In this document: positions 17,749 through 25,204 of the stretch, one piece after another | Numbering within the stretch: position 1 is the first letter of the stretch | How the letters are laid out: the number at the start of each line of letters is the position of its first letter | Origin: an uncultured Verrucomicrobiae bacterium | GTDB taxonomy: Bacteria; Verrucomicrobiota; Verrucomicrobiia; Verrucomicrobiales; Akkermansiaceae | Direction of reading: 5' to 3' | Assembly: GCA_937957985.1 (NCBI GenBank) | Contig: CALGOH010000036.1 | Coordinates: 1-25,344 of the forward strand | Length of the DNA: 25,344 nt | Position numbers and translations under genes: made by a program | Notes under the pieces: generated by a model | Told to the model about the DNA's origin: nothing | The model's input: the letters and a program-made list of their open reading frames with translations, nothing else | Database searches by the model: none

Positions 17749-17770
17749 TCGGCGCCGTTCTGTTGCCTGC

Positions 17771-17908
17771 CAGTGGCACGACCGCCCCGGTCATGAACGG
17801 GTGGGTCCGCGCCATCCGACAGGCCGTTTTCCCGGCCGAGCCGGTCAAGAATCCACTTGAAGGCAATTCTCGCCTCCGGGGTTCATGACCGGGACGGTCA
17901 TGCCACTG
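17771..17908. repeat. 138-nt element with 28-bp imperfect terminal inverted repeats
   Basis: Bases 17771-17798 match the reverse complement of 17881-17908 at 26 of 28 positions. Each arm is itself near-palindromic: CATGACCG-GGA-CGGTCATG at 17884-17902 is perfect, and its partner at 17777-17795 has one mismatch. The element fills the convergent gap between gnd (ends 17748) and the S9 peptidase (stop at 17909-17911), with the right arm touching that stop. It may be a two-way terminator, a REP pair, or a MITE; no target duplication is seen. Confidence 0.7.
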
Positions 17909-20080
17909 TCAGTGTGAAACCACCGCGGCGCCGAGGTGGCGCTGGAAGAACTCGACCCGCTTGCGCTGGCCGTAGCGCGACTCGCCCACGCCGTGCCCGC
18001 CCCCGGGAAAGAGAAGATACTCGAAGTCCTTGTCGGCCTTGATCAGCGCATCGACCACCTGGTCGGTCGATGAGGGATCGACGTTGGTGTCGAGTTCGCC
18101 GACGGTGAGCAGCAGCGCCCCCTGCAGGTTCTCCGCATGGGTGGCGTTCGAGTTGTCCGCGTAGTGCGGACCGACCGGCCAGTCCATCCACTGCTCGTTC
18201 CACCAGATCTTGTCCATGCGGTTGTCGTGGCAGCCGCAATCCGCCGCCGCGGCCTTGTAGAAATCCCCGTGGAACAGCAGCGCCGCCAACGCGCTCTGTC
18301 CGCCGGCCGAGCCGCCGAAGATCCCGACCCGCGACAGATCCATCTGGGAATGCTTCTCCGCCGCGGCCTTCATCCACGCGATGCGGTCGGGCAAGCCGGA
18401 GTCCTTGAGGTTCTTGTAGCAGAAATGGGAGAACTCACGGCAGCGGTGGTTGGTGCCGCGGCCGTCGATCATCACCACGATGAAGCCATGCACCGCGATC
18501 TCGTGCATCGGGCTTCTCCACGGACGCCATGACTTCGGCACGAAGGCGTCGTGCGGTCCGGCATAGATGTGCTCGATCACCGGATAGCGCTTCGAGGGAT
18601 CGAAATCCGGCGGCCGGATGATGATCCCGTGGATGTCGAACCTTCCATCGCGATCCTTCGCGACGAAGGGCTCCGGCAGTGGCCAGCCGGTCTTGCGGAG
18701 CGCCCGGTCGTCGGCCTCGGCGAGGGTCGCCACCAGCTTGCCGTCGGACCACCGCCGCAACTCGGTCACCGGCGGATGATCGACCCGCGACCAGCGACAG
18801 GTGAAGAAACGGCCGTCCGGCGAGCGCTCGAAGCGGTCATGGGTGCCGTCGGCCTCGGTCAGCATGGTCACCTTCCCCTCGTCGATCCCGACCTTGGCGT
18901 AGTGGATAAAGTAAGGGTCCTGCCCGCGGTGGCAGCCGCCGACCTCGATCAGCAGTTCCCGCGCCTCCTCGTCGAAATCGACCACCCGCCGCACGACCCA
19001 CTCGCCCCGGGTGAGCTGACGATTCACCGAGCCGTCGCGCCCGTCGAGCAGGTAGAGATGGCGCCACCCGTCGCGCTCCGACATCCAGATGATCTCGCGT
19101 CCATCGTCGAGGTCGTGCCGGAAACTCCCGCCCGAGACGAAGATGTAGGTGTCGCTCTCTTCGTTCACCACGATCCGCTGCCCGCCCGTCTCGCTGTCGA
19201 TCTCGACCACCCGGTATTTTCCGAAGCCCCGCTCGACGAACTCGAAGGTAAGGCGCTTCGCGTCGCCGCGCCACGCCAGGCGCCGGCACTCGAAGGGATG
19301 CTGAAGCCGCCGCCGGCCCGGCCCGTTCGCCTCGCGTCCGTCGGCGAAGCCGATCCATGGTTCCCGGGTGTCGATCTCGTCGCCCGGCTTCGGATAGGTC
19401 CGGGTGAAATGCTTCGGCTGAAGCTGGTCGTCCGGCGCCGAGTCGACGTAATGCACCTCCCGCTCCGCCACGTCGCGGGTGCGCCAGATCGCGAAACGTG
19501 ACGAGTCCGGAGTCCACAGCGGCTCGTCCCGGAAGACAAGGCCCTCCTCGGCGGCGATCACCTCGACCCGCTCGTCCCCCTGGATCCGCACCAAGGCCCC
19601 CTGGTCAACCTCCAGACGCTGCCTGCCGTCCGGCGAGCTCCATCCGCGGTGATCCCGGGCCCCGTCGCGCCCCTTCCGGCGTTCGCCGCGCTTCTCCGGC
19701 GCCCGCGCCTCGCCCACCTTCCCATCGCGCCAGCGCCGCCAGCCGTCGTCGGTCTCCAGCAGCAGCGCTCCGTCTTCCCCGAGGCGGAACGACTTCCACT
19801 CCACGCCGGGATCGATCGGCAGACCGGCCTCGCCCCCGTCGGTATCGACCGGCACCAGCTCACGGCCGCCGGGAGTTTCGCGCTCGAAAACCAGCCGGGA
19901 ACCATCGGGGCTGAAGGCCACCTCGACCTGCTCATTGCGGATTTTTGTCCCGGAAATGCCAATCCAGTGCCCGGTATTGCGATTGAAAGCTTCGGTGCCT
20001 CCATGCTCGGCGCCCAGCGGCACCGTGTGGAAGGCCATGAGAATCAAGGCTGGACCAATTGTTTTAAAAAAGCTAAACAT
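17909..20080 (-). CDS. Secreted S9 family (dipeptidyl peptidase IV-type) serine peptidase
   Basis: A 723-residue precursor with a Sec signal (MFSFFKTIGPALILMAFHTVPLGA); the internal Met15 would destroy the signal, so the ATG at 20080 is preferred. Residues about 40-480 form the DPP-IV N-terminal beta-propeller, with repeated SPDGSR, TPDSSR and SPDGRF turns. The C-terminal alpha/beta-hydrolase domain (about 490-720) contains the triad Ser591 in FGGSAGGQ, Asp664 in GELDTNVDPSS and His696 in GGGHGVGES. Such enzymes release dipeptides from peptide N-termini in the periplasm or outside the cell. A charged Arg/Lys/Glu-rich insertion (about 125-145, EKRGERRKGRDGARDHRG) is unusual. The gene is divergent from a small lipoprotein gene with only 8 nt between start codons, so its promoter must lie within that neighbour. 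Confidence 0.93.
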   Translation of the reverse strand: MFSFFKTIGPALILMAFHTVPLGAEHGGTEAFNRNTGHWIGISGTKIRNEQVEVAFSPDGSRLVFERETPGGRELVPVDTDGGEAGLPIDPGVEWKSFRLGEDGALLLETDDGWRRWRDGKVGEARAPEKRGERRKGRDGARDHRGWSSPDGRQRLEVDQGALVRIQGDERVEVIAAEEGLVFRDEPLWTPDSSRFAIWRTRDVAEREVHYVDSAPDDQLQPKHFTRTYPKPGDEIDTREPWIGFADGREANGPGRRRLQHPFECRRLAWRGDAKRLTFEFVERGFGKYRVVEIDSETGGQRIVVNEESDTYIFVSGGSFRHDLDDGREIIWMSERDGWRHLYLLDGRDGSVNRQLTRGEWVVRRVVDFDEEARELLIEVGGCHRGQDPYFIHYAKVGIDEGKVTMLTEADGTHDRFERSPDGRFFTCRWSRVDHPPVTELRRWSDGKLVATLAEADDRALRKTGWPLPEPFVAKDRDGRFDIHGIIIRPPDFDPSKRYPVIEHIYAGPHDAFVPKSWRPWRSPMHEIAVHGFIVVMIDGRGTNHRCREFSHFCYKNLKDSGLPDRIAWMKAAAEKHSQMDLSRVGIFGGSAGGQSALAALLFHGDFYKAAAADCGCHDNRMDKIWWNEQWMDWPVGPHYADNSNATHAENLQGALLLTVGELDTNVDPSSTDQVVDALIKADKDFEYLLFPGGGHGVGESRYGQRKRVEFFQRHLGAAVVSH

Positions 20081-20088
20081 CTACTGAA

Positions 20089-20370
20089 ATGAAGTCACCG
20101 TTCTACGCTTTGGCTGCCGGCATCCTAGCTCTCGGCACGTTCTCCTGCATGACCTACACCGAGAAGGTCTACACCGCTTCCGGCTACGATGCCCGCGACG
20201 CCTACGACCTGGGCTTTCGCGACGGCAGCGCCGACCGGGCGGCCGGCAAGGCCCACAACCCGCATATCAACGAGCCCCACGAGACACCCGCCGCCTACCG
20301 TCAGGACTACATCTGGGGCTACACCAAGGGATACGAAAGCCCCTACGCCGGAGTGTCCGGCAGCAAGTGA
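20089..20370 (+). CDS. Small putative envelope lipoprotein of unknown function
   Basis: A 93-residue protein with an N-terminal signal ending in LGTFSC; the lipobox is imperfect because Thr replaces the usual aliphatic residue at -3. The mature part has Tyr/Gly-rich repeats (AYDLGFRDGSADRAAGKAHNP and YIWGYTKGYESPYAG), reminiscent of small YxxGxxDG-type envelope proteins, but I recognise no named family. The ATG is 8 nt from the divergent S9 peptidase start, in a short AT-rich patch (about 20056-20090). It precedes the large dehydrogenase fusion by 42 nt and may share a transcript with it. Confidence 0.72.
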   Translation: MKSPFYALAAGILALGTFSCMTYTEKVYTASGYDARDAYDLGFRDGSADRAAGKAHNPHINEPHETPAAYRQDYIWGYTKGYESPYAGVSGSK

Positions 20371-20412
20371 TTCCCTTGGAAAGGTTCGCAATCCGGTTGT
20401 AGGGACCGTGAG

Positions 20413-23400
20413 ATGAGGTCATCCCTGTTCCTGCTCGCCCTCCTTTCCGCAGCCTCGCTTCACGCGGCCCCGCCGACCGGCGGCATCACCCGGCACGTCT
20501 GGACCGGTGTCGGGGGCACCGCGGTCGCCGACCTCACCGGGCTCGCCGACTATCCGGAAAACCCGGACATCACCGGCACCCTCGGGTCCTTCCTGGCCCC
20601 GACCGATTTTGCCGAAGACTACGGCTCCCGGGTCTTCGGCTGGGTTCACGTCCCGGTCTCCGGCGACTTCACCTTCTGGATCCACGGCGACGACAACTGC
20701 GAGCTTTGGGTGAGTGATTCCGTGTCGCCGGATGACCGCCGCCTGGTCGCCTCCGTCCCCGACTGGACCAATGCCGGCGAGTGGGACAAGTATCCCGAGC
20801 AGCAATCCCCGCCGGTCACGCTCGAGGCCGGCCGCTACTACTTCATCGAGGCCCTGCACAAGGAGGGCTCGTTCGGCGACAACCTCGGCGTCGCCTGGTC
20901 CTATCCCGGCCAGTCGCGGACCTACATCCCCGGCACGTCGCTGAGCGAGTGGCGGAATGTCGCGCCCGAGCCTGCGGACGACCACGCCACGCTGCGCCCG
21001 GGCGGCACCGTCGGCGTCGCGGTCCTTTCCAACGACCTCGAACCGAATGGCGCTTCCGACCTCGACCCCGCCAGCCTCTCCATCGTCACGCCTCCGGATC
21101 ACGGAAACGCGGTCATCGACGGGGCGCTCATCCGCTACAACCACGACAGCGGGCCCGACACCGCCGATTCGCTGGTGTATGAGATCCGCGACCAGGCCGG
21201 CCTCGCCGCCACCGCCAGCATCGATTTCACCATCAGCAGCGCGGCACGCCTGCCGCTCGACACCTCGAAGATGCCGCCGGAGCCCCCAGCCCAGGCGATC
21301 ACCCTCGTCGATGCCTTCCCGGGGCTCTCCTTTTCCCAACCGATCGACGTCGCCTCTCCGCCGGGGGAAACCAACCGCCTCTTCATCCTCGAGAAAGGCG
21401 GCGATCTCGAACTCATCCCCGACCTTTCCGCACCCTCCAGGACGCTCTTTCTCAACCTCGATTCGGTCGTCAACGCCCGCTCCGGCGAGGCGTTCCAGAC
21501 CTCCAGCGAGCAGGGTCTTCTCGGCGTCGCCTTCCACCCGAACTTCGCCGCCAACCGCCGGTTCTTCGTCGTCTACTCCGTCACCGTCAACGGCACGCGC
21601 TACCAGCGGCTGTCCGAATTCAAGGCCTCCTCCGGCAACCCGAACGTCGCCGACACCACCTCCGAAATCGTCATCCTCCAACAGCGCAACGACGCCGGAA
21701 ACCACAACGGCGGCGACCTGCACTTCGGTCCCGACGGCTACCTCTACATGAGCTGGGGCGACGAGGGAAACGCCAACGACACGCTCAACAACAGCCAGAC
21801 CATCACCAAGGACTTCTGGTCGGGCATCACCCGCATCGACGTCGATCTCGAACCGGAGGATCACACCGCCGCCGACGGCACCGGCTCCGACGACGCCAAT
21901 CTGCCGCCGAATCCCCACCCCGCCATCGTCACCGACGGCTCCGGCAACCCGCGCTACGAGGTCCCGGCCGACAACCCCTTCATCGACGCCACCAGCTTCA
22001 ACGGCTCGACCATCGATCCCGGTGACGTCCGCACCGAGTTCTGCGCCGTCGGCCTGCGCAACCCGTGGCGCATGGAGTTCGACCCGCTCACCGGCGACCT
22101 CTGGATCGGCGACGTCGGCCAGGGCGCGTGGGAGGAGATCGACCGGCTGCCCGCCGGCCAGATCACCGCCGGCCTCAACTTCGAGTGGGCGTTCCGCGAA
22201 GGCGATCACAACGGCCCGAAGTGGAACCAGCGCCCGTCCGGCTGGCCCGGCGGCACCCCGCCGGTCTGGGAATACGGCCGCAGTCTCGGCAACTCGGTCA
22301 CCGGCGGCCTCGTCTACCGCGGCACCCGCATCCCCTCGCTCCAGAGCCTCTACCTCTGCGCCGACTACGGCTCGGGAAACATCTGGGCCGTCGATGTTTC
22401 GACCAGCCCCGCCACCGCCACCCGCATCGCCGGGGAAAGCGGCATCGTCGGCTTCGGCACCGATCCCTCCAACGGCGACGTGCTGATGGCCGACATCAAC
22501 AGCGGCGTCATCCGCCGCCTCGACGCCACCTCCGCCGACGACACCTTTCCCGCCACCCTCGCCGAGACCGGCCTCTTTGCCGACCCCGCCGCGCTCACGC
22601 CCAACCCCGGCCTCGTCGCCTACGACGTCAACCTCCCCTTCTGGTCCGACCACGCCCGCAAGTTGCGCTGGTTCGGCATCCCCGATCCCGCGCCCACCTT
22701 CGGTTACGACCGCGAGGGAAACTGGAGCCTGCCGGAGGGCACCGTCTGGGTGAAGCATTTCGACCTCGATCTCGAGCGCGGCAATCCGGCCACCGCCCGC
22801 CGCGTCGAGACCCGCGTGCTGGTCCGCACCGCCACCGGGACCTACGGCGTTTCCTACAAATGGGATCCGTCCGGGACCGTCGCCACCCTCGCCGACGAAG
22901 CCGGAGAGAACCTCGACTTCACCATCGAGGACGGCGGAAACAACGTCACCCAGACCTGGCGCATCCCGTCGCGCGCCGACTGCCTCACCTGCCACTCGCC
23001 GCAGGCCGGTCACGCGCTGTCGTTCCGCACCCGCCAGCTCAACCGCGACGGCCAGATCGCCGGCCTCACCGGCAACTTCCTCGAGCTGCTGCACACCACC
23101 GGATACCTCGGCTCGCCACCCGACGACCCCGACACCCTCCCGCGCCACGTCGCGCCGGAGGAAAGCGGCTACTCGCTCGAAGCCCGCGCCCGCTCGTGGC
23201 TCGCCGTGAACTGTGCCTACTGCCACAACGACCAGGGCACCGTGCCCGCCGACTGGGACGCCAGCGCCCACCTGGCGCTCTTCGACACCGGCCTCGTCAA
23301 CGGCATCCCCGGCGGCACCATCCTCGACCCCGCCGACCGCCTCGTCGTCCCCGGCGCGGAGGAACACTCGATCATCGTCCACCGCGCCGCCGCCCGCAAC

Positions 23401-23859
23401 GGCTACACCCGCATGCCCAACCTCGCCTCCAACGAGATCGACGAGACCGGCGTGCAGCTTCTCATCGACTGGATCGAAAGCGGGCTTCCCGGACGCCAGA
23501 GCTACGATCAATGGCGTACTTCCATTTCCGGCGCCTCGCCCGACGGCGAACCGGGCGAGGATCCCGACCACGACGGTCGCGACAACGAGGACGAGTTCCT
23601 CCAGCACACCAATCCCCAGCTCGCGGATGCTCCTCCCTCCATCGGGGTGGCCGACAGCGCATCGGGACTCACCCTCACCCTGCCCGACCTCCCCGGCCGT
23701 GGCCACATCCTCGAGTCGTCCACCGACCTCGGCAACTGGGCACCCTGGCCGGTCGAAGGCAACGACGGCCTCGCCCGCCCGCCCGGCCTGCCGTGGTCGG
23801 TCGAGGTCCCGACCGACGAATCCCACCGCTTCTTCCGCGCCCGCACCGAGGAGCGCTGA
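20413..23859 (+). CDS. Secreted PA14 / PQQ-type sugar dehydrogenase / di-haem cytochrome c fusion
   Basis: A 1148-residue protein with signal peptide MRSSLFLLALLSAASLHA. Residues about 25-180 are a PA14 domain (FWIHGDDNCELWVS, LHKEGSFGDNLGVAW), often sugar-binding. Residues about 188-280 are cadherin/Big_9-like (VAVLSNDLEPNG). Residues about 295-700 are a soluble glucose/sorbosone dehydrogenase-type propeller with NHNGGDLHFGPDGYLY (His431 at the expected catalytic site) and GLRNPWRMEFDP. From about 715 the chain resembles the SO2930/HNE_0200-type cytochrome family (FPATLAETGLF, VNLPFWSDHARK), with two haem motifs, CLTCH (Cys857) and CAYCH (Cys934). A DPDHDG linker near 1050 leads to a C-terminal verrucomicrobial module. 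It probably oxidises an aldose or similar sugar outside the cytoplasm and passes electrons to its own haems. Confidence 0.9.
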   Translation: MRSSLFLLALLSAASLHAAPPTGGITRHVWTGVGGTAVADLTGLADYPENPDITGTLGSFLAPTDFAEDYGSRVFGWVHVPVSGDFTFWIHGDDNCELWVSDSVSPDDRRLVASVPDWTNAGEWDKYPEQQSPPVTLEAGRYYFIEALHKEGSFGDNLGVAWSYPGQSRTYIPGTSLSEWRNVAPEPADDHATLRPGGTVGVAVLSNDLEPNGASDLDPASLSIVTPPDHGNAVIDGALIRYNHDSGPDTADSLVYEIRDQAGLAATASIDFTISSAARLPLDTSKMPPEPPAQAITLVDAFPGLSFSQPIDVASPPGETNRLFILEKGGDLELIPDLSAPSRTLFLNLDSVVNARSGEAFQTSSEQGLLGVAFHPNFAANRRFFVVYSVTVNGTRYQRLSEFKASSGNPNVADTTSEIVILQQRNDAGNHNGGDLHFGPDGYLYMSWGDEGNANDTLNNSQTITKDFWSGITRIDVDLEPEDHTAADGTGSDDANLPPNPHPAIVTDGSGNPRYEVPADNPFIDATSFNGSTIDPGDVRTEFCAVGLRNPWRMEFDPLTGDLWIGDVGQGAWEEIDRLPAGQITAGLNFEWAFREGDHNGPKWNQRPSGWPGGTPPVWEYGRSLGNSVTGGLVYRGTRIPSLQSLYLCADYGSGNIWAVDVSTSPATATRIAGESGIVGFGTDPSNGDVLMADINSGVIRRLDATSADDTFPATLAETGLFADPAALTPNPGLVAYDVNLPFWSDHARKLRWFGIPDPAPTFGYDREGNWSLPEGTVWVKHFDLDLERGNPATARRVETRVLVRTATGTYGVSYKWDPSGTVATLADEAGENLDFTIEDGGNNVTQTWRIPSRADCLTCHSPQAGHALSFRTRQLNRDGQIAGLTGNFLELLHTTGYLGSPPDDPDTLPRHVAPEESGYSLEARARSWLAVNCAYCHNDQGTVPADWDASAHLALFDTGLVNGIPGGTILDPADRLVVPGAEEHSIIVHRAAARNGYTRMPNLASNEIDETGVQLLIDWIESGLPGRQSYDQWRTSISGASPDGEPGEDPDHDGRDNEDEFLQHTNPQLADAPPSIGVADSASGLTLTLPDLPGRGHILESSTDLGNWAPWPVEGNDGLARPPGLPWSVEVPTDESHRFFRARTEER

Positions 23860-24172
23860 GGACCTCCCAAATGGAGCGCGGACTTCAGTCCGCCCCCCGC
23901 CCGTGGCTGCTCCGGCCCGGAGCAGGCCGTCTGGAAAGCGGCCCGCTTTCCGGTGGCTCATCCACCCTGCGTGGCGCCCCCCCTGCCTCAAGGCCAAGGA
24001 TCGCGGCCGATGCTGCTTTCCACCGTTCCCGGCGAGGCTGCAGGAAGGCGCCACCGTGGTTTACCCGCGCCTGTCCCACGGCCTGAAAGGCCGACCCATC
24101 CCAGCACAGGGCAGCATGCCCTTCATAGCCCACAGGGCGACGTAGGCGCCCTGGGTTCCGGGCAAGCCACGG

Positions 24173-24204
24173 ACCCCGCGCTTGGCAGGCGCAGGGCTCC
24201 CACC
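24173..24204 (+). repeat. 32-nt GC-rich repeat, left copy
   Basis: Matches the reverse complement of 25305-25336 at 28 of 32 positions. The core GCGCTTGGCAGGCGC can form a short hairpin (GCGC/GCGC). Probably a REP-like intergenic repeat. Confidence 0.6.
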
Positions 24205-24215
24205 AGGCTCATCGA

Positions 24216-24321
24216 CCACACTCATGCCCGACACCCCTCTGCCACTCCGGACTCCCCCGATGACAGCCCCGGCTCAGCTTCGGGCCGGCGGCTGAATGCT
24301 CGTTTTCAAGGACCCCTTCGA
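24216..24321 (+). repeat. 106-nt diverged repeat, left copy
   Basis: Aligns without gaps to the minus strand of 25204-25099 at 88 of 106 positions (83 percent). The best-kept parts are CCTCTGCCACTCCGG and ATGCTCGTTTTCAAGGAC. Together with its inverted partner it brackets the AT-rich gene at 24378-24848. Confidence 0.75.
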
Positions 24322-24377
24322 CGATGACGATGAATACCTTCGCTCTTGTCTAACCCTTCCTCGCACGCTGATCTAGG

Positions 24378-24848
24378 TTGGTGGACGAGAAGCAATCACG
24401 CGAGGCCCTGTTGCTCTGGTATCAAGAAACCATGGCTGAGATTAGATCGCGAAGAGGCGTTGACAGCCAACTCATGACCTTCCATCTCGGATTTCTGACG
24501 TTCCTCGCAGGTGGATCGCTTGTCGCCTTCTCGGCCGTGGATTGTGTCTTAAGCCAAATACTGTTCACGGTGGGAGTGATCCCAGCTCTGGTGACGTTAA
24601 CGTTGTTCCTTGATCATCGCATCCGGCATGAGAACAGAGTTTACCAAAGGCTCGGCAAAGACATCGTCAAATTTTGGGAGCAACATGGATTTTTCAATGA
24701 GAGTGCCCTCTACGAGACTGGCTCTGTTCTTCACGACGAGGCGAAGAATTTTGGAACTGGCACGGGCTACAAGGAGACTCTCAGAATATCGTGGGCCACT
24801 ACCGTAATCGTCAGTCTCTGTGTGTTTGCTGGGTCAGTCTTTTTGTGA
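24378..24848 (+). CDS. Small membrane protein of unknown function, AT-rich and possibly acquired
   Basis: About 156 residues from TTG at 24378 (GTG at 24381 is equally possible; AGG lies just upstream). The N-terminus is charged and helical (EKQSREALLLWYQETMAEIRSRRG). Two closely spaced membrane segments follow (about 34-55 and 60-82), then a soluble charged helix (DHRIRHENRVYQRLGKDIVKFWEQHG) and a C-terminal membrane segment (about 136-156). Base composition and codon choice are clearly more AT-rich than in every other gene here, which suggests recent transfer. It lies between inverted copies of two repeats. I do not recognise the family; a two-helix membrane effector of a defence or toxin system is conceivable, but no partner gene is visible. 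Confidence 0.62.
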   Translation: MVDEKQSREALLLWYQETMAEIRSRRGVDSQLMTFHLGFLTFLAGGSLVAFSAVDCVLSQILFTVGVIPALVTLTLFLDHRIRHENRVYQRLGKDIVKFWEQHGFFNESALYETGSVLHDEAKNFGTGTGYKETLRISWATTVIVSLCVFAGSVFL

Positions 24849-24854
24849 TGCGAG

Positions 24855-25124
24855 TTAAGATGCGGCCCAGAAGTGTTCGGCATCATTGATGCTGTCCTTG
24901 TAGAAAATGCGGGGTTGGCGCGCTGAGACGAGGCTGGACCGGTCGGAGTCGGAGCATGGGCCACCGCAAGGCTGCGCTTCGCCCTGCATCAGGACATGGC
25001 AAGCCCCGGGAAGCGCCTTGGCGGCGGTCCCCCCAAGGATTTCATCGACCGCTTTTCGATGGGGGTCCCAAAATTCTTAGTTCTCGAAGAGTTTTCGTTC
25101 GAAGGAGTCCTTGAAAACGAGCAT
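24855..25124 (-). pseudogene. Broken small ORF (MLVFKDSF...) overlapping the right 106-nt repeat
   Basis: From ATG at 25124 the minus strand reads 15 codons (MLVFKDSFERKLFEN), a TAA at 25077-25079, then a further 73 open codons in the same frame ending IFYKDSINDAEHFWAAS with stop TAA at 24855-24857. The composition of the tail looks protein-like. The first 9 codons are shared with the left repeat copy at 24296, where the frame dies after 26 codons. Either a decayed gene or chance; I do not recognise the product. Confidence 0.35.
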
Positions 25125-25204
25125 TTAGGCTCCGGCCCGAACCTTGGTCGAGGCTGTCATCGGTTGTCTCCGGAGTGGCAGAGGCGTGGCGTGCACGAGC
25201 GTGG
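25099..25204 (-). repeat. 106-nt diverged repeat, right (inverted) copy
   Basis: Inverted partner of 24216-24321 (88 of 106 identical, no gaps). It overlaps the start of the broken ORF on the minus strand. Confidence 0.75.

Larger units (their letters stand above)
23860..24377. other. 518-nt non-coding region with a hairpin run
   Basis: No gene is seen. Three strong hairpins follow the dehydrogenase stop: GCGGACT/AGTCCGC (23878-23893), CTGCTCCG/CGGAGCAG (23907-23925) and GGAAAGCGG/CCGCTTTCC (23933-23951); the first may terminate transcription. Weaker ones follow. From 24173 the region carries two repeats (24173-24204 and 24216-24321) that recur in inverted orientation beyond 25099. A short frame beginning MLVFKDPF at 24296 is conserved in both copies of the second repeat but stops after 26 codons. 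Confidence 0.65.

Noticed and set aside
20419..24054. A very long antisense open frame covering the dehydrogenase fusion, and a similar one opposite the first esterase (161-2269)
   Set aside because: They arise from high GC at third codon positions of the real genes; the translations are Gly/Ala/Val/Arg/Asp-rich with no domains, while the plus-strand products show signals and catalytic motifs.
24347..24384. Integron attC site before the AT-rich gene (GTCTAAC resembles a core site)
   Set aside because: The partner GTTRRRY is not properly placed; the interval would be only about 37 nt with no paired arms, and no integrase is present.
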